Below, piece after piece: positions 1-5,569 of a DNA stretch of 6,923 nt. Under the pieces are notes generated by a model. That model worked only from the letters and a program-made list of their open reading frames with translations, ran no database searches and was not told where the DNA came from. Origin of the DNA: Desulfovibrionaceae bacterium (GTDB lineage Bacteria; Desulfobacterota; Desulfovibrionia; Desulfovibrionales; Desulfovibrionaceae). Position numbers and translations under genes: made by a program. Position 1 is the stretch's first letter, and each line of letters begins with the position of its first letter. Location: positions 1 to 6,923 of the forward strand of contig WRHT01000079.1 of the NCBI GenBank assembly GCA_009783115.1, in the 5' to 3' direction.

Positions 1-1
1 C

Positions 2-781
2 GAAGATATTTATGTTATGCAGTCCACTTGCAGCCCGGTAAACGACAATCTCATGCAGCTCAGCCTGTTGCTGGACGCCCTGAAACGCGCCAGCGCCAAA
101 CGGGTAACCGCGGTAATACCGTATTACGGCTATGCCCGCCAGGATCGCAAGGTCAGCCCGCGCGCGCCCATCAGCGCCAAGCTGGTGGCCGACATACTAT
201 ATGCCGCCGGTATGCACCGCCTGATCACCATTGATATGCATGCCGGGCAAATCCAGGGTTTTTTCAATGTCCCGGTGGATAATATCTTCGCCGCCCCGGT
301 GGCTCTGGAGTGTCTGCGCGGCATCAAAGGCGAAATTGTTATTGAATCCCCGGACGCCGGCGGGGTTGAACGGGCCAGGGCTTATGCCAAAAGAATCAAT
401 GCCGGCCTGGCGATCATTGACAAACGCAGAGATATGCCGGGCCAGGCCAGCGCCACCCATGTGATCGGGGATGTAAAAAACAAAGTGGCGGTGGTGGTGG
501 ACGATATGATTGACACCGCCGGCACAATGGTGGCCGCGGCCGAAGTGCTCTTGAAATATAAAGCCACGGAGGTTTATGCCTGCGCCACCCATGCCGTGCT
601 TTCCGGACCGGCTATGGAACGTCTAAACAAATCGCCCTTCAAAAAGATTTTCCTGTCCGATACTATTCCCAGTAAAGCAACATTATGCGACAAAATACAT
701 ATTTTTTCCATCGCGAACCTTTTAGCCAAAGCCATATACAACACCCATACAGAATCCTCCGTCAGCGAGCTTTTTGTTTGA
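2..781 (+). CDS. prs: Ribose-phosphate pyrophosphokinase (PRPP synthetase), 5' truncated
   Basis: This cytoplasmic enzyme makes PRPP from ribose 5-phosphate and ATP, feeding purine, pyrimidine, histidine, tryptophan and NAD synthesis. The frame is open from base 2, and 259 residues are visible. The first one (EDIYVMQSTCSPVNDN) aligns near residue 52 of the roughly 315-residue E. coli enzyme, so about 50 N-terminal residues lie off the left edge. An internal ATG at base 17 is not the true start. Numbering from that ATG, visible family marks are the YYGYARQDRK loop (36-45), the metal-binding TIDMHAGQIQGFF segment (71-83) and SPDAGGVERARA (111-122). The PRPP-binding loop VVDDMIDTAGT is at 160-170. 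Its Ala in place of the E. coli Gly is common in the family, for example in Bacillus. The C-terminus, ending SELFV, matches the usual family end. The next gene, rplY, starts 54 bases later. Confidence 0.96.
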   Translation, partial: EDIYVMQSTCSPVNDNLMQLSLLLDALKRASAKRVTAVIPYYGYARQDRKVSPRAPISAKLVADILYAAGMHRLITIDMHAGQIQGFFNVPVDNIFAAPVALECLRGIKGEIVIESPDAGGVERARAYAKRINAGLAIIDKRRDMPGQASATHVIGDVKNKVAVVVDDMIDTAGTMVAAAEVLLKYKATEVYACATHAVLSGPAMERLNKSPFKKIFLSDTIPSKATLCDKIHIFSIANLLAKAIYNTHTESSVSELFV

Positions 782-835
782 AAGCCACCCGTCAGCAACG
801 GCGAAAGTCATGGCTGAGGATCAAAGGAGAAAAAA

Positions 836-1459
836 ATGTCTGATTTACTTACTCTAAAGGCGCAAAAACGCGAACAAACCGGCAAAGGCGTCTCACGCAG
901 ACTGCGCGCCGCCGGACAAATTCCCGCTATTTTTTATAACAGCAAAGGCGACAACAAACCCCTGACCGTGAATGAAAAAGAATTGTTCATGCTCTACCAG
1001 CAGGTCAGGCGTACCAAGGTATTCAACCTGGAAATAAACGGAGGAGGAGCCAAAGAAATCCATCCGGCCCTGATCTGGGATGTGGATTACTTCCCGGTGA
1101 AAAATCGCATCCAACATCTGGATATTTTCGGAGTGGACCTGGAAAAGACAATTAAAATCCGTATTCCCCTGGAATTCACCGGAACCGCCAAAGGCGCCAA
1201 ATTGGGCGGGCAAATGCAGGTATATCACGAAACCGTAATGATTATCGGCAAACCCTTGGCCCTGCCGCAAAAAATTTCCATGGATGTCTCTGACTTGGAC
1301 ATAAACAACTCCATACGAATCAAAGACTTGCCTCTGTCCAAGGATTTGAAGGCGGACATGGATCCGGAAACCACCCTGGCGGCCATCGTCATGATCAGCG
1401 AAAGCGCGGAAGAAGGCGGAGCTGAAACCGAGACCGCTCCAGCCGCTGCCGCTGAATAA
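836..1459 (+). CDS. rplY: 50S ribosomal protein L25, CTC (two-domain) type
   Basis: This is the bacterial L25/TL5/CTC protein, which binds 5S rRNA in the central protuberance of the large ribosomal subunit. The product has 207 residues, so it is the long two-domain form rather than the roughly 94-residue E. coli form. An N-terminal 5S rRNA-binding beta domain spans about residues 1-95, with the typical opening LKAQKREQTGKGVSRRLRAA and the segment HPALIWDVDYFPV. A C-terminal beta domain follows to about residue 190 (VDLEKTIKIRIPLEFTGTAKG onward). The last 15 or so residues form the acidic, alanine-rich tail usual in this form. The start is well supported by AAGGAG at 824-829, six bases before the ATG. 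The gene lies between prs and pth, a common bacterial arrangement, and probably shares their transcript. Confidence 0.96.
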   Translation: MSDLLTLKAQKREQTGKGVSRRLRAAGQIPAIFYNSKGDNKPLTVNEKELFMLYQQVRRTKVFNLEINGGGAKEIHPALIWDVDYFPVKNRIQHLDIFGVDLEKTIKIRIPLEFTGTAKGAKLGGQMQVYHETVMIIGKPLALPQKISMDVSDLDINNSIRIKDLPLSKDLKADMDPETTLAAIVMISESAEEGGAETETAPAAAAE

Positions 1460-1478
1460 GCGGACCCCCGCGCCAGGC

Positions 1479-2108
1479 ATGCAACTGGATGGAATACTGG
1501 TCGGCCTGGGGAATCCGGGTGAAGAATACGCGCGCACCAGGCATAATTACGGTTTCATGCTGGTGGATGAATTACTGGCGCAGGCCGCCACAGAACCTTG
1601 GGCCGGCCTGGAAAAACTCTCCTCTTCCAGCCGGAATTTTGAATTATGGCGGACCAGGTTCAGCCCGCCGCCGGCATTGCCTTGGTTGCTGATCAAACCC
1701 TTGACCTATATGAATTTGAGCGGCCAGGCGGTAGTCCCGGCCATGTCCTATTTTCGGGTGGACAATCAAAACCTTGTGGTGGTCCACGATGAAATGGATT
1801 TGCCCTTGGGACACATGCGCCTGAAATGGGGCGGCGGCTCCGCCGGCCACAAAGGAATAATTTCCCTGGAGCAGTCTCTGGGGACAAACGCCTTTTACCG
1901 CTTACGCCTGGGCATAGGCCGCCCCCCCGCAAACGCCGCGGCCGGCTATGTAACATCTTCCTTCAACCCCGCAGAATTATCCATCGTGAAAGAAGTTCTG
2001 GCGGCGGCCTGCGCCGCCGTGCGGCAATTCAAAAAAACCGGCTTTGATATATCCCGCCAAACCATCAACAGTTTCAGGCCAACGGTTGTCGGGCCGGAAC
2101 AAAACTGA
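1479..2108 (+). CDS. pth: Peptidyl-tRNA hydrolase
   Basis: Pth cleaves the ester bond of peptidyl-tRNAs that drop off ribosomes, so tRNA can be reused. The product has 209 residues, slightly over the usual 185-200. Visible marks are GLGNPG with Asn12 (E. coli Asn10), TRHNYGF with the catalytic His22 (E. coli His20), and YMNLSG with Asn79 (E. coli Asn68). The segment VVHDEMDLPLG carries Asp104, the partner of the catalytic His (E. coli Asp93). The GHNG motif reads GHKG here, putting Lys125 where E. coli has Asn114. The start is chosen because residue 5 onward matches the conserved beta strand. The only Shine-Dalgarno-like bases are AGG at 1475-1477, almost touching the ATG. With rplY ending only 19 bases upstream, translational coupling to rplY is likely, though this is inferred. 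The C-terminal ISRQTINSF matches the usual family end. Confidence 0.95.
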   Translation: MQLDGILVGLGNPGEEYARTRHNYGFMLVDELLAQAATEPWAGLEKLSSSSRNFELWRTRFSPPPALPWLLIKPLTYMNLSGQAVVPAMSYFRVDNQNLVVVHDEMDLPLGHMRLKWGGGSAGHKGIISLEQSLGTNAFYRLRLGIGRPPANAAAGYVTSSFNPAELSIVKEVLAAACAAVRQFKKTGFDISRQTINSFRPTVVGPEQN

Positions 2109-2110
2109 AT

Positions 2111-2138
2111 GCCGCACAAAAACGGAGTTTTGAGCGGC
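2111..2138 (+). other. Hairpin just downstream of pth
   Basis: GCCGC (2111-2115) pairs with GCGGC (2134-2138), and inside it AAAAC (2119-2123) pairs with GTTTT (2127-2131) around a GGA loop. A small mismatch separates the two stems. It begins 3 bases after the pth stop codon. No U-tract follows, so it does not qualify as a standard intrinsic terminator. It may protect the pth mRNA 3' end or be part of a Rho-dependent end. Function is inferred. Confidence 0.4.
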
Positions 2139-2192
2139 TCCTAGACTGTATGCCGGTTTTAGGATAAACTAATTTTCCGTAAGCTTATCAGA

Positions 2193-2220
2193 AAACCGCA
2201 GGCCTGGAAGGCCGCGGTTT
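2193..2220 (+). other. GC-rich hairpin between pth and carD
   Basis: AAACCGC (2193-2199) pairs with GCGGTTT (2214-2220), and GGCCT (2201-2205) pairs with AGGCC (2209-2213). The result is a 12-base-pair stem with one bulged A and a GGA loop. Downstream on the + strand there is no U-tract. On the - strand the stem is followed by TTTTC, but no - strand gene is seen here. It could be a weak terminator separating the prs-rplY-pth unit from carD, or a 5' leader structure of carD. An alternative stem using the same A-run, TTTTC (2173-2177) with GAAAA (2191-2195), would compete with it. Confidence 0.4.
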
Positions 2221-2322
2221 CCGACACCGCCAGGGTCTGCCTACAAACCGCAAATCCTTATCGCGGAACGCTTGCGGGCGGAACTGCCTTATTTAAGCCG
2301 GTCCCGCCTGAAGGTATGCTAC

Positions 2323-2327
2323 AAGGA
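2323..2327 (+). promoter_or_regulatory. Ribosome binding site that sets the carD start
   Basis: AAGGA sits 7 bases before the ATG at 2335. An upstream in-frame TTG at 2272 would add 21 residues, but it has no comparable site and would place extra residues ahead of the conserved CarD opening. The ATG at 2335 is therefore preferred. Confidence 0.75.
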
Positions 2328-2334
2328 TTTTGCT

Positions 2335-2853
2335 ATGGATTTCTCTCTGGGGCAGCGCGTGGTTTATCCCACCTATGGCGTGGGAACGGTCGAAAATATA
2401 ACCGACCAGATTATTGGCGGCTCCAGAATAAGCCTATATATCGTACGCATCCTGGGGAACAACATCACCTTGATGGTTCCGGTGAACAATGTGGGGCATG
2501 TGGGACTACGCAACCTTTCCAGCCCGGAATACTGCCGGGAAATCCTGGAAAGTTTGAAAGACCGCAGTAATTTTACCGGATATACGGGACAAAACTGGAA
2601 CCGCCGTTACCGCGAATATTCCGAAAGACTCAAAACCGGCACCCTGGCCGATTCCTGTAATGTTTTGAAAGAACTCCTGCTCATCAGGGGAGAAAAAGAA
2701 CTTTCTTTCGGAGAACGACGTCTCCTGGAGCAGGCCATGAACTTTGTAACGGTGGAAATAGCCTGTGTGCTGGAAAACCGGCAAGAATCGATCCAAAACC
2801 ACATTGAGGCCATGTTTGAAGATATTTTACCCGGACAAGAAAAAAATCCATAA
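2335..2853 (+). CDS. carD: CarD/CdnL-family RNA polymerase-binding transcription regulator
   Basis: Proteins of this family bind the RNA polymerase beta subunit and stabilise open promoter complexes, notably at rRNA and housekeeping promoters. The product has 172 residues from the chosen ATG. Residues 1-60 form the Tudor-like RNAP-interaction domain shared with TRCF/Mfd, opening FSLGQRVVYPTYGVGTVENI. Residues 65-160 form the helical DNA-binding part. NWNRRYREY contains Trp88, in the position of the Trp that wedges into the -10 upstream edge in mycobacterial CarD. LSFGERRLLEQAMNFVTVEIA corresponds to the conserved C-terminal helices. Length is close to the family norm of about 160-170. The gene stands between two spacers with hairpins, so it may be a single-gene unit or may read into rho. 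The symbol is by family; cdnL would be equally fair. Confidence 0.9.
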   Translation: MDFSLGQRVVYPTYGVGTVENITDQIIGGSRISLYIVRILGNNITLMVPVNNVGHVGLRNLSSPEYCREILESLKDRSNFTGYTGQNWNRRYREYSERLKTGTLADSCNVLKELLLIRGEKELSFGERRLLEQAMNFVTVEIACVLENRQESIQNHIEAMFEDILPGQEKNP

Positions 2854-2935
2854 AATGCTTGCCAACAATATGGATATAAGGTAAATTGCCGATTGAAATT
2901 TATGTTGTTGCCAGTTTCACGCCTGAGATGCCGGT

Positions 2936-2964
2936 TTGCCGGCAGGCCCGGTTTGCCTGATAAT
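2936..2964 (+). promoter_or_regulatory. Candidate sigma-70-like promoter for rho
   Basis: TTGCCG (2936-2941) and GATAAT (2959-2964) are separated by 17 bases. They match 4 of 6 and 5 of 6 bases of the -35 and -10 consensus. Transcription would begin near 2971, giving a rho leader of about 190 bases. The site overlaps the paired repeats, so the same bases cannot act both as this promoter and as a transcribed attenuator from an upstream start. This is a visual match only. Confidence 0.3.
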
Positions 2965-3069
2965 TGTTACGCAATTCATTTTTTATATTTCTGAATTGTT
3001 CCAGGACGGATACCAGTTCCCCCCCAATTTTCTGTTTCATGTGATCTGCCTGGAATTAAAACTCTTTAA

Positions 3070-3090
3070 ACAATTTCATATTGAAATTGT
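3070..3090 (+). repeat. Perfect inverted repeat in the rho leader
   Basis: ACAATTTC (3070-3077) and GAAATTGT (3083-3090) are exact inverses around the 5-base loop ATATT. It could be an AU-rich RNA stem or a dyad-symmetric operator. No U-tract follows, so it is not a terminator. It lies about 70 bases before the rho start. Confidence 0.5.
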
Positions 3091-3161
3091 CCTAAACGGC
3101 GAACGCACGCAACTCTGCCGCAAAAATATTCATTCACCCTAACCTTTTTATATTTGGAAAA

Positions 3162-4457
3162 ATGCGCAAAAAAAATTCCAACAACACAAATTATGAAGAA
3201 AACGGTATGAATCTATCTGAGCTTAAAACCAAAAGCATGCTTGATCTCATGGAGCTGGCGGAACAATTCAATATTGAAAACCCCAGCAGTATGCGCAAAC
3301 AGGAACTAATCTTCGCCCTGTTGCAGAGCTGCGCCACGCAAAACGGCGCCATTTACGGCGATGGCGTACTGGAGATATTGCCTGACGGTTTCGGTTTTCT
3401 GCGCTCTCCCCTGAGCAGTTATATGCCGGGACCTGATGATATTTATGTCTCTCCTTCACAGATACGCCGCTTCAGCCTACGCAAGGGAGATATTGTTTCC
3501 GGGCAGATCCGCCCCCCCAAGGAAGGCGAACGCTATTTCGCCCTGCTCAAAGTAAACGATATCGGTTTTGAAGGACCGGAACACGCCAAAAATCTTGTCC
3601 TTTTCGATAACCTTACCCCCATATATCCAGACCGCCAAATGATCATGGAAAACGGCGAAAAAAATTATTCCTGCCGGGTAATTGACCTTATGGCGCCAAT
3701 AGGCTGCGGACAGCGCGCGGTCATCGTCGCTCCGCCGCGTACGGGCAAAACCATCCTGTTGCAAAATCTGGCCAATTCCATCAACGCCAACAACCCGGAC
3801 ATTTACCTGATTGTGCTGCTCATCGACGAACGGCCGGAAGAAGTCACCGACATGGAGCGTACCGTGGAACGGGCGGAGGTGATTTCCTCCACCTTTGACG
3901 AACCGCCGCAACGCCATGTGCAGGTATGCGAAATGGTGCTGGAAAAAGCCAAACGCCTGGTGGAACGCAAACGTGATGTGGTCATCCTGCTGGATTCCAT
4001 AACCCGCCTGGGGCGGGCTTACAACGCGGTCACGCCTTCCTCCGGCAGAGTGCTTTCAGGCGGTTTGGACGCAAACGCCCTGCAAAGGCCGAAACGCTTT
4101 TTCGGCGCGGCCCGCAACATAGAGGAAGGCGGCAGCCTGACCATCATCGCTACCGCCCTCATTGATACCGGATCGCGCATGGACGAGGTGATCTTTGAAG
4201 AATTCAAAGGCACCGGCAACATGGAGATTTACCTGGATCGGCACCTGTCCGAAAAACGCGTCTTTCCGGCCATTGACATCAACCGTACCGGAACCCGCAA
4301 GGAAGAATTGCTGCTTGCCGATGATACCCTTAACCGGGTCTGGATTCTGCGCAAAATCCTAGCTCCCATGTCGTCTATAGACAGCATGGAATTTTTGTTG
4401 GATAAAATGCGCGGCACCGCGAATAACAACGATTTCATCAATGCCATGAATAAATAA
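3162..4457 (+). CDS. rho: Transcription termination factor Rho
   Basis: Rho is the hexameric RNA-dependent ATPase and helicase that ends transcription at C-rich, unstructured RNA. The product is 431 residues from this ATG. The N-terminal helical domain spans 16-60 ([11 protein letters not shown] to [11 protein letters not shown]). The cold-shock-like RNA-binding domain is at about 62-140, with DGFGFLR at 75-81 and [16 protein letters not shown]. In the ATPase core, Walker A is APPRTGKT at 190-197 and Walker B is VVILLDS around 273-279. The Q-loop region is [16 protein letters not shown] near 292-307, and the R-loop and C-terminal segments [16 protein letters not shown] and [10 protein letters not shown] are intact. 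All key motifs are present with no acidic or basic insert. The start is uncertain: ATG 3207 gives 416 residues and matches the E. coli start, whereas 3162 adds 15 polar residues, an extension I believe some Desulfovibrio Rho proteins have. Neither start has a strong Shine-Dalgarno sequence. Confidence 0.97.
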   Translation: MRKKNSNNTNYEENGMNLSELKTKSMLDLMELAEQFNIENPSSMRKQELIFALLQSCATQNGAIYGDGVLEILPDGFGFLRSPLSSYMPGPDDIYVSPSQIRRFSLRKGDIVSGQIRPPKEGERYFALLKVNDIGFEGPEHAKNLVLFDNLTPIYPDRQMIMENGEKNYSCRVIDLMAPIGCGQRAVIVAPPRTGKTILLQNLANSINANNPDIYLIVLLIDERPEEVTDMERTVERAEVISSTFDEPPQRHVQVCEMVLEKAKRLVERKRDVVILLDSITRLGRAYNAVTPSSGRVLSGGLDANALQRPKRFFGAARNIEEGGSLTIIATALIDTGSRMDEVIFEEFKGTGNMEIYLDRHLSEKRVFPAIDINRTGTRKEELLLADDTLNRVWILRKILAPMSSIDSMEFLLDKMRGTANNNDFINAMNK

Positions 4458-4472
4458 TCCTGCGGAGGTTTT

Positions 4473-5477
4473 ATGGTAAAAACAAAAGCCGCTCCCGAAG
4501 TTCCCACGAAAAACCTGGCCCTGGATCTGGTTCGCGTAACCGAGGCCGCCGCCTTGTCCTCCGCCCGCTGGCTCGGCAAAGGAGAAAAAGAGGCCGGCGA
4601 CCGGGCGGCGGTGGACGCCATGCGCCTCAGCTTCAATTCCATGGCCATAAAAGGCACAGTAATCATAGGCGAAGGTGAAAAAGACAAGTCCCCCATGCTG
4701 TATAACGGCGAAATCGTCGGCCTAGGCGAAGGCCCGGCCCTGGACGTGGCTGTTGACCCGGTGGAGGGGACCAACCTTTTGGCTTTCGGGCGTCCCAATG
4801 CCATCTCCGTGGTAGGCATAGCCCCGGCCGGGGCCATGTATAACCCCGGCCCGAGCTATTACATGCGCAAACTGGTGGTAGGACAGGAAGCCCGCGACGT
4901 GGTGGATCTGGATGCCCCGGTGGATGACAACCTGATAAAAATAGCCAAAGCCCTGGGCAAGGACGTGGACGACCTGGTGGTTTTCGTGCTGGATAAACCC
5001 CGCCATCAGGATCTGATCAAGCAAATTCGCCACACGGGAGCTCGCATCCAGCTACATACCGATGGAGATGTCTGTGGAGCGCTGATGGCGGTGGACCCCC
5101 GTTCGGAAGTGGATGTAATGATCGGCACCGGCGGAACTCCGGAAGGGGTGCTTGCGGCCTGCGCCATTCGCGGCCTTGGAGGACAGATCTACGCTCGCCT
5201 GGACCCGCAGTCATTTGTGGAAAAAGAGGCGATTCAGAAAGCCGGTGTTGATATTCGCGAAACACTAACTGTGGAAAGTTTGGTCAAAAGCGAAGACGTC
5301 TTTTTTTCGGCCACGGGCATATCAGGAGGCACCTTCCTGCGCGGGGTGCAGTACACCGGCAACGGAGCCATCACCCATTCAATGGTGATTCGCGCCAAAA
5401 CCGGGTCGGTGCGCTATGTGGAAGCCCTGCATAATTGGGAACGCCTGATGAAAATCAGTTCCGTCAAGTACGACTGA
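4473..5477 (+). CDS. glpX: Class II fructose-1,6-bisphosphatase
   Basis: The enzyme removes the 1-phosphate of fructose 1,6-bisphosphate, the committed step of gluconeogenesis, in the cytoplasm with Mg or Mn. The product has 334 residues, against 336 in E. coli GlpX. With a 10-residue N-terminal offset, the E. coli metal and catalytic residues Asp33, Glu57, Asp85 and Glu88 fall on Asp43 (GDRAAVDAMR), Glu67 (IGEGEKD), Asp95 and Glu98 (DVAVDPVEGTN). Further marks are KPRHQDLIKQIR, DGDVCGALMAV, GTGGTPEGVLAACAIRGLGGQ and the late FFSATGISGGTFLRGV. GGAGG at 4464-4468 lies 4 bases before the ATG, a strong site. The rho stop is only 15 bases upstream and no terminator intervenes, so rho and glpX are very likely co-transcribed. 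A strong terminator follows at 5531-5567. Some class II enzymes also cleave sedoheptulose 1,7-bisphosphate; the sequence does not settle that here. Confidence 0.96.
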   Translation: MVKTKAAPEVPTKNLALDLVRVTEAAALSSARWLGKGEKEAGDRAAVDAMRLSFNSMAIKGTVIIGEGEKDKSPMLYNGEIVGLGEGPALDVAVDPVEGTNLLAFGRPNAISVVGIAPAGAMYNPGPSYYMRKLVVGQEARDVVDLDAPVDDNLIKIAKALGKDVDDLVVFVLDKPRHQDLIKQIRHTGARIQLHTDGDVCGALMAVDPRSEVDVMIGTGGTPEGVLAACAIRGLGGQIYARLDPQSFVEKEAIQKAGVDIRETLTVESLVKSEDVFFSATGISGGTFLRGVQYTGNGAITHSMVIRAKTGSVRYVEALHNWERLMKISSVKYD

Positions 5478-5488
5478 TCGCGAACAAC

Positions 5489-5517
5489 AAAAAAAACGCG
5501 GCACAATAATGTGCCGC
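5489..5517 (-). terminator. Intrinsic terminator for the chemoreceptor gene
   Basis: GCGGCAC (5498-5504) and GTGCCGC (5511-5517) form a perfect 7-base-pair stem with loop AATAAT. Reading the - strand, the stem is followed after one base by eight U residues, from the A-run at 5489-5496. On the + strand no U-tract follows, so this hairpin serves the - strand gene. Confidence 0.8.
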
Positions 5518-5530
5518 CGGACAAATCTTG

Positions 5531-5567
5531 GTCAGACCCCCGGCAAAAAACCGGGGGTCTGACTTTT
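5531..5567 (+). terminator. Strong intrinsic terminator for rho-glpX
   Basis: GTCAGACCCCCGG (5531-5543) and CCGGGGGTCTGAC (5551-5563) form a perfect 13-base-pair, GC-rich stem with a 7-base loop (C followed by six A). TTTT follows at 5564-5567, then AATTA. The structure ends only 2 bases before the stop codon of the convergent chemoreceptor gene. On the - strand the tail is poor in U, so the + strand is its main direction. Confidence 0.88.
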
Positions 5568-5569
5568 AA

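Larger units (their letters stand above)
2854..3161 (+). promoter_or_regulatory. Long non-coding leader of rho with overlapping inverted repeats
   Basis: These 308 bases between carD and rho hold no convincing gene. A direct repeat CCGGTTTGCC occurs at 2931-2940 and 2948-2957. GCCGG (2930-2934) can pair with CCGGC (2939-2943). CAGGC (2943-2947) can pair with GCCTG either upstream (2921-2925) or downstream (2955-2959). CAATT (2972-2976) can likewise pair upstream with AATTG (2962-2966), or as CAATTC downstream with GAATTG (2993-2998), and a T6 run lies at 2979-2984. TTCCAGG (2999-3005) matches CCTGGAA (3049-3055). A C7 run at 3019-3025 sits in a C-rich, G-poor stretch (18 C to 7 G over 3011-3082). 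Rho autoregulates its own gene through the leader in E. coli. A similar role here is inferred, not shown. Confidence 0.5.

Noticed and set aside
783..815. Weak stem between prs and rplY: AGCCA (783-787) with TGGCT (811-815), inner CCGT (789-792) with ACGG (798-801)
   Set aside because: The stems are short with unpaired bases and no U-tract. This is too weak to call an rplY autoregulatory site without comparative support.
893..1537. Long open frame antisense to rplY
   Set aside because: It fully overlaps a certain ribosomal protein gene, has no ribosome site and shows no recognisable motifs. It is a shadow of the codon pattern.
2142..2170. Possible carD promoter TAGACT-17-TAAACT
   Set aside because: Each box matches consensus at only 4 of 6 positions, which is expected often by chance in a gap of this size.
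2936..3142. 68-codon open frame starting at TTG in the rho leader
   Set aside because: It has a TTG start inside a hairpin with no ribosome site, the composition is unlike neighbouring genes and no domain is recognisable. It is more likely chance openness in AT-rich leader DNA.
4229..4837. Open frame on the - strand across the rho-glpX junction
   Set aside because: It overlaps the conserved C-terminus of Rho and the N-terminus of GlpX. Its low-complexity Ser/Arg/Pro composition is typical of antisense frames.
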